Origin: a virus
IMG/VR virus record: IMGVR_UViG_3300034073_002560
Span: 1 to 27,941 of that record
Length of the DNA: 27,941 nucleotides
Direction: 5' to 3' (one strand)
The translations under genes were made by a program, and so were the position numbers. Each line of letters starts with the position of its first letter. The stretch's first letter is position 1. Under the pieces are notes generated by a model that saw nothing but the letters and a program-made list of their open reading frames with translations, had not been told where the DNA came from and did no database searches. Of this stretch, positions 26,701 through 27,941 are shown one piece after another.

Positions 26701-27941
26701 GCCCATGCTGCAAAATCATCATTCTCATCTAGGCTTGTAATTCTATCTATGTCCTCCTCCACACTCCATCTCTCCTGCTCTTCCTCTCCTCCCCAACTAA
26801 CATCACTCCAGTCATCAGCCCTAACAGGGCCTCCCTCTGCATAGCCTCTTTCTCTCTTACGCTGTGCCTTCTCTTCCTTAGCCAGCTGTCTGTCAGCCCC
26901 TCCCAATAACCAATTATTGAATAGGCGTGTCCACCCATTAGCACTAAACATTCTGTCTCTCTGTGCATCTGTGAGAGGCTTATTCCCCTCATCTGTTAAA
27001 AGAGCCTTAGCCCCTCTATACAGGGGAGTGAGGAAGACAGTTTCAAATATCTGTACAGGAGGAGCCAATGCTGTTCCTATTCCAGCAGAGAGTCCCTTCT
27101 TATCAGCCATGTTTAGGGCATACTCTGTGATAGCAAATGTTTTTAGTAAGTTTACGGCCAATGAATAATCAATACTCATTGGGTCGGTTTCACCAGTCAT
27201 TAGTATGTGCTTTATCTCACTGGTAGTAGCGTTGCTGGCTCCTAACAATAGAGACATATATGTGAAATTACCAAGAGCACTAGCATAATTCTTCTCTGCA
27301 ATTTGTCTAAACACATCCTGTTTCATTCTATTAACCCAGCGTAACATGAATGATTTGAATGTGTATGCCCAACGCATGTTAGGATTGCTTAGGTATGCTC
27401 CTGTATGTTGTAATGGTGTGATGGGCTGTATCTTAGCTGTATCCATGAATACGGCTGTCTTCACATCTTGTGACACTACACCGTTTCGTAAGTCAGAGGT
27501 AAATTGTCTGAAGGATGGTTCATCAAAGAATTGTCCATACTTCTTATATAACTCGTCTACATTCTCTCTTGCTAATGTTCTTAGGTTACGCAAACTACCA
27601 TTGATGATTACAGACTTTCCTAACAAATCAGCACTAGTAAATCCTCCAGCCTTCAGCATCATGTTAGCAAACTTTCTAGTACCCATAGTTGAGATGTAGT
27701 CTTCTGCTACGAAGTTGGCAAAGCCCCACCCCTTAGCGTCTAGTTCCATCTTCACCCCAGGAGTGAGGGTTCTAGCCACTTCAATAAAATTATTCTTAAT
27801 ACCATTAAGGTAGGCTGGCTGTGCTAATTCTGATAGCTGTGTAATAGCTGCAATAGGATGGCCTAGAGCAATCCCTGTAACAATATCTCTTGCTCCCTGT
27901 AACCACTTATGTGGAGCCACCTCCCCCTTAGAGAACACTAG
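23763..27941 (-). CDS. Giant virion/ejection protein with lytic transglycosylase domain (N-terminus outside window)
   Basis: At least 1391 residues; the frame is still open at the right edge. A lysozyme-like SLT domain lies about 405-510, with catalytic Glu in VRDIESSNN (E420) and PTGARGLYQF as the conserved G-L-x-Q-F box. Before it are long helical segments (RWAYTFKSFMLRWVNRMK) and a basic EEKAQRKRERGYAEGG stretch. A hydrophobic Gly/Ala-rich region follows near 650-710, then long helical parts and a Pro/Thr/Ser-rich end. This resembles the very large internal or polyvalent proteins of podoviruses, which are ejected into the cell and open the peptidoglycan on the way. The stop overlaps the endolysin start (ATGA). 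Confidence 0.8.
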   Translation of the reverse strand, partial: LVFSKGEVAPHKWLQGARDIVTGIALGHPIAAITQLSELAQPAYLNGIKNNFIEVARTLTPGVKMELDAKGWGFANFVAEDYISTMGTRKFANMMLKAGGFTSADLLGKSVIINGSLRNLRTLARENVDELYKKYGQFFDEPSFRQFTSDLRNGVVSQDVKTAVFMDTAKIQPITPLQHTGAYLSNPNMRWAYTFKSFMLRWVNRMKQDVFRQIAEKNYASALGNFTYMSLLLGASNATTSEIKHILMTGETDPMSIDYSLAVNLLKTFAITEYALNMADKKGLSAGIGTALAPPVQIFETVFLTPLYRGAKALLTDEGNKPLTDAQRDRMFSANGWTRLFNNWLLGGADRQLAKEEKAQRKRERGYAEGGPVRADDWSDVSWGGEEEQERWSVEEDIDRITSLDENDDFAAWAAAVRDIESSNNPEAVSPTGARGLYQFTKGTGKQYGLIDEEGNDYRSDVGKSEAAFIALAKDNARVLKKNNVPITPTTLYLAHQQGARGAVEIWNNARNRGVAGTDEEALASDVERNMALNKGEGRSSSDFISYWEKQLGEKMEEGRDAEVWARRARLAREGAHLDSYYQEVVEEPVISPEYEPTLEDSLRDIGYHSNPLNEDSGMRKAMTGSVGVVAGLPGDVMGAVSDVYRSIKGYDTQGYGEGPGGHRQLIRAMSANPDDASVIAGGFADPTLIASKIGMATKAAAPFVAGAYSLVKLMGREASGGSLLKGPAKDQAGIIGTITQARQRYGDEKIDEVVQLLQRGAEEAAATGDTGALLRAGAEVQKMGIPVFPAARLGSTVGETSVYIPLTSRDLLDAIQKNPETWKGVTIEDVYKTFGVKEYKPEPDFLKSLSKLLTVDVNVLFNKSMDLGEIGEMLRSGLLSEKEAIREFHGVAQTTKDKEWQNKVAKQIDEFLIRHDEANTNPSKEARNLAQEIVRIGDKYGFTVAPDIERILERSVLSPFPKLEGWTVSMVDQIPGNAYLDAKERVRDIMGDIRVTSKNNGNVDFKALPKEEQDILMQVLENALTPVVKAVYKTNQDGSSIVKTMVADKVNYSMDSNMSLAQEAGFKVGEAGDMLSSAELGSMYSTTSASAASQQGKQFWNGVEDNARRVMDTEKKITSRLSALKKDVDDVEKLLEKFAKEGGNTSLTYHGLVAYAGYEGADDLAKRLSELPKITCISGGACTANQPIGAIGILGEGVTRRNFNSDAFSELKNVTVFDYQNRTSILLGRVKTGSSRASKGMWDEEFGVEPPIVPDYEITNGYSPGEGLSTADLERMPFDRKAEYPHESFTGNIIPRAIFINPERLEKGGDAETFRIMANKFARLLNLPVIDMSKNTLRTGAKWDYPLPSELGQSIQTTPKSGLTRSQTPPSRETMENIFDTFTPSLLGTKP

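Noticed and set aside
1-27941. CRISPR array, insertion sequence or integrase/attachment site
   Set aside because: No regularly spaced repeats, no transposase or integrase motifs, and no terminal repeats were seen; the only homing element is the intein and possibly the HNH gene.

Overview
The window is a stretch of a tailed double-stranded DNA phage genome. It looks like a short-tailed (podovirus-type) phage of a Gram-negative host with a T7-style replication set. No host gene is visible. The mix of a T7-like primase, helicase and family A polymerase with ThyX, MazG, a vitamin B12-dependent ribonucleotide reductase and a very large virion protein recalls SIO1-like marine podoviruses. That placement is inference from gene content and was not tested.

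Layout: bases 1-22420 are read rightward and hold the early/middle genes; 22407-27941 are read leftward and hold lysis and virion genes, so the two blocks converge. From the left: a CobT-like VWA protein (cut by the edge) and a CobS-like AAA+ ATPase; a primase; a DnaB-type helicase; a family A DNA polymerase split into two genes by a 133-base structured gap; an SSB-like protein; and a deaminase. Next come a tRNA-like gene beside a minimal RNA ligase, and a 571-base non-coding stretch (9302-9872) packed with tRNA-like and other structured RNAs. A run of small accessory genes follows, including two pairs of paralogues and one ordinary tRNA-Arg(UCU). Then come a FEN-like 5' nuclease, an HNH nuclease, ThyX, more small genes, MazG and a class II ribonucleotide reductase carrying an intein. 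The rightward block ends with zinc-ribbon, ParB-like, AT-hook and methyltransferase genes. The leftward block runs from a giant protein with a lytic transglycosylase domain to an M15 endolysin, a holin and a sialyltransferase-like gene, joined by ATGA stop/start overlaps.

How the genes fit together: deaminase, ThyX, MazG and the reductase feed or clean the deoxynucleotide pool; primase, helicase, the two-part polymerase and SSB copy DNA; the FEN-like and HNH nucleases process it. RNA ligase next to odd tRNA-like genes suggests RNA repair or tRNA mimicry. The points most worth a second look are the reductase intein, which carries every sequence mark of a class 3 intein (Pro1, Trp-Cys-Thr triplet) but a Cys at +1; the tRNA-like RNAs with normal acceptor and T arms but abnormal lower halves, one resembling the ends of tmRNA with a G3:U70 pair; the split polymerase; and several tiny membrane peptides.
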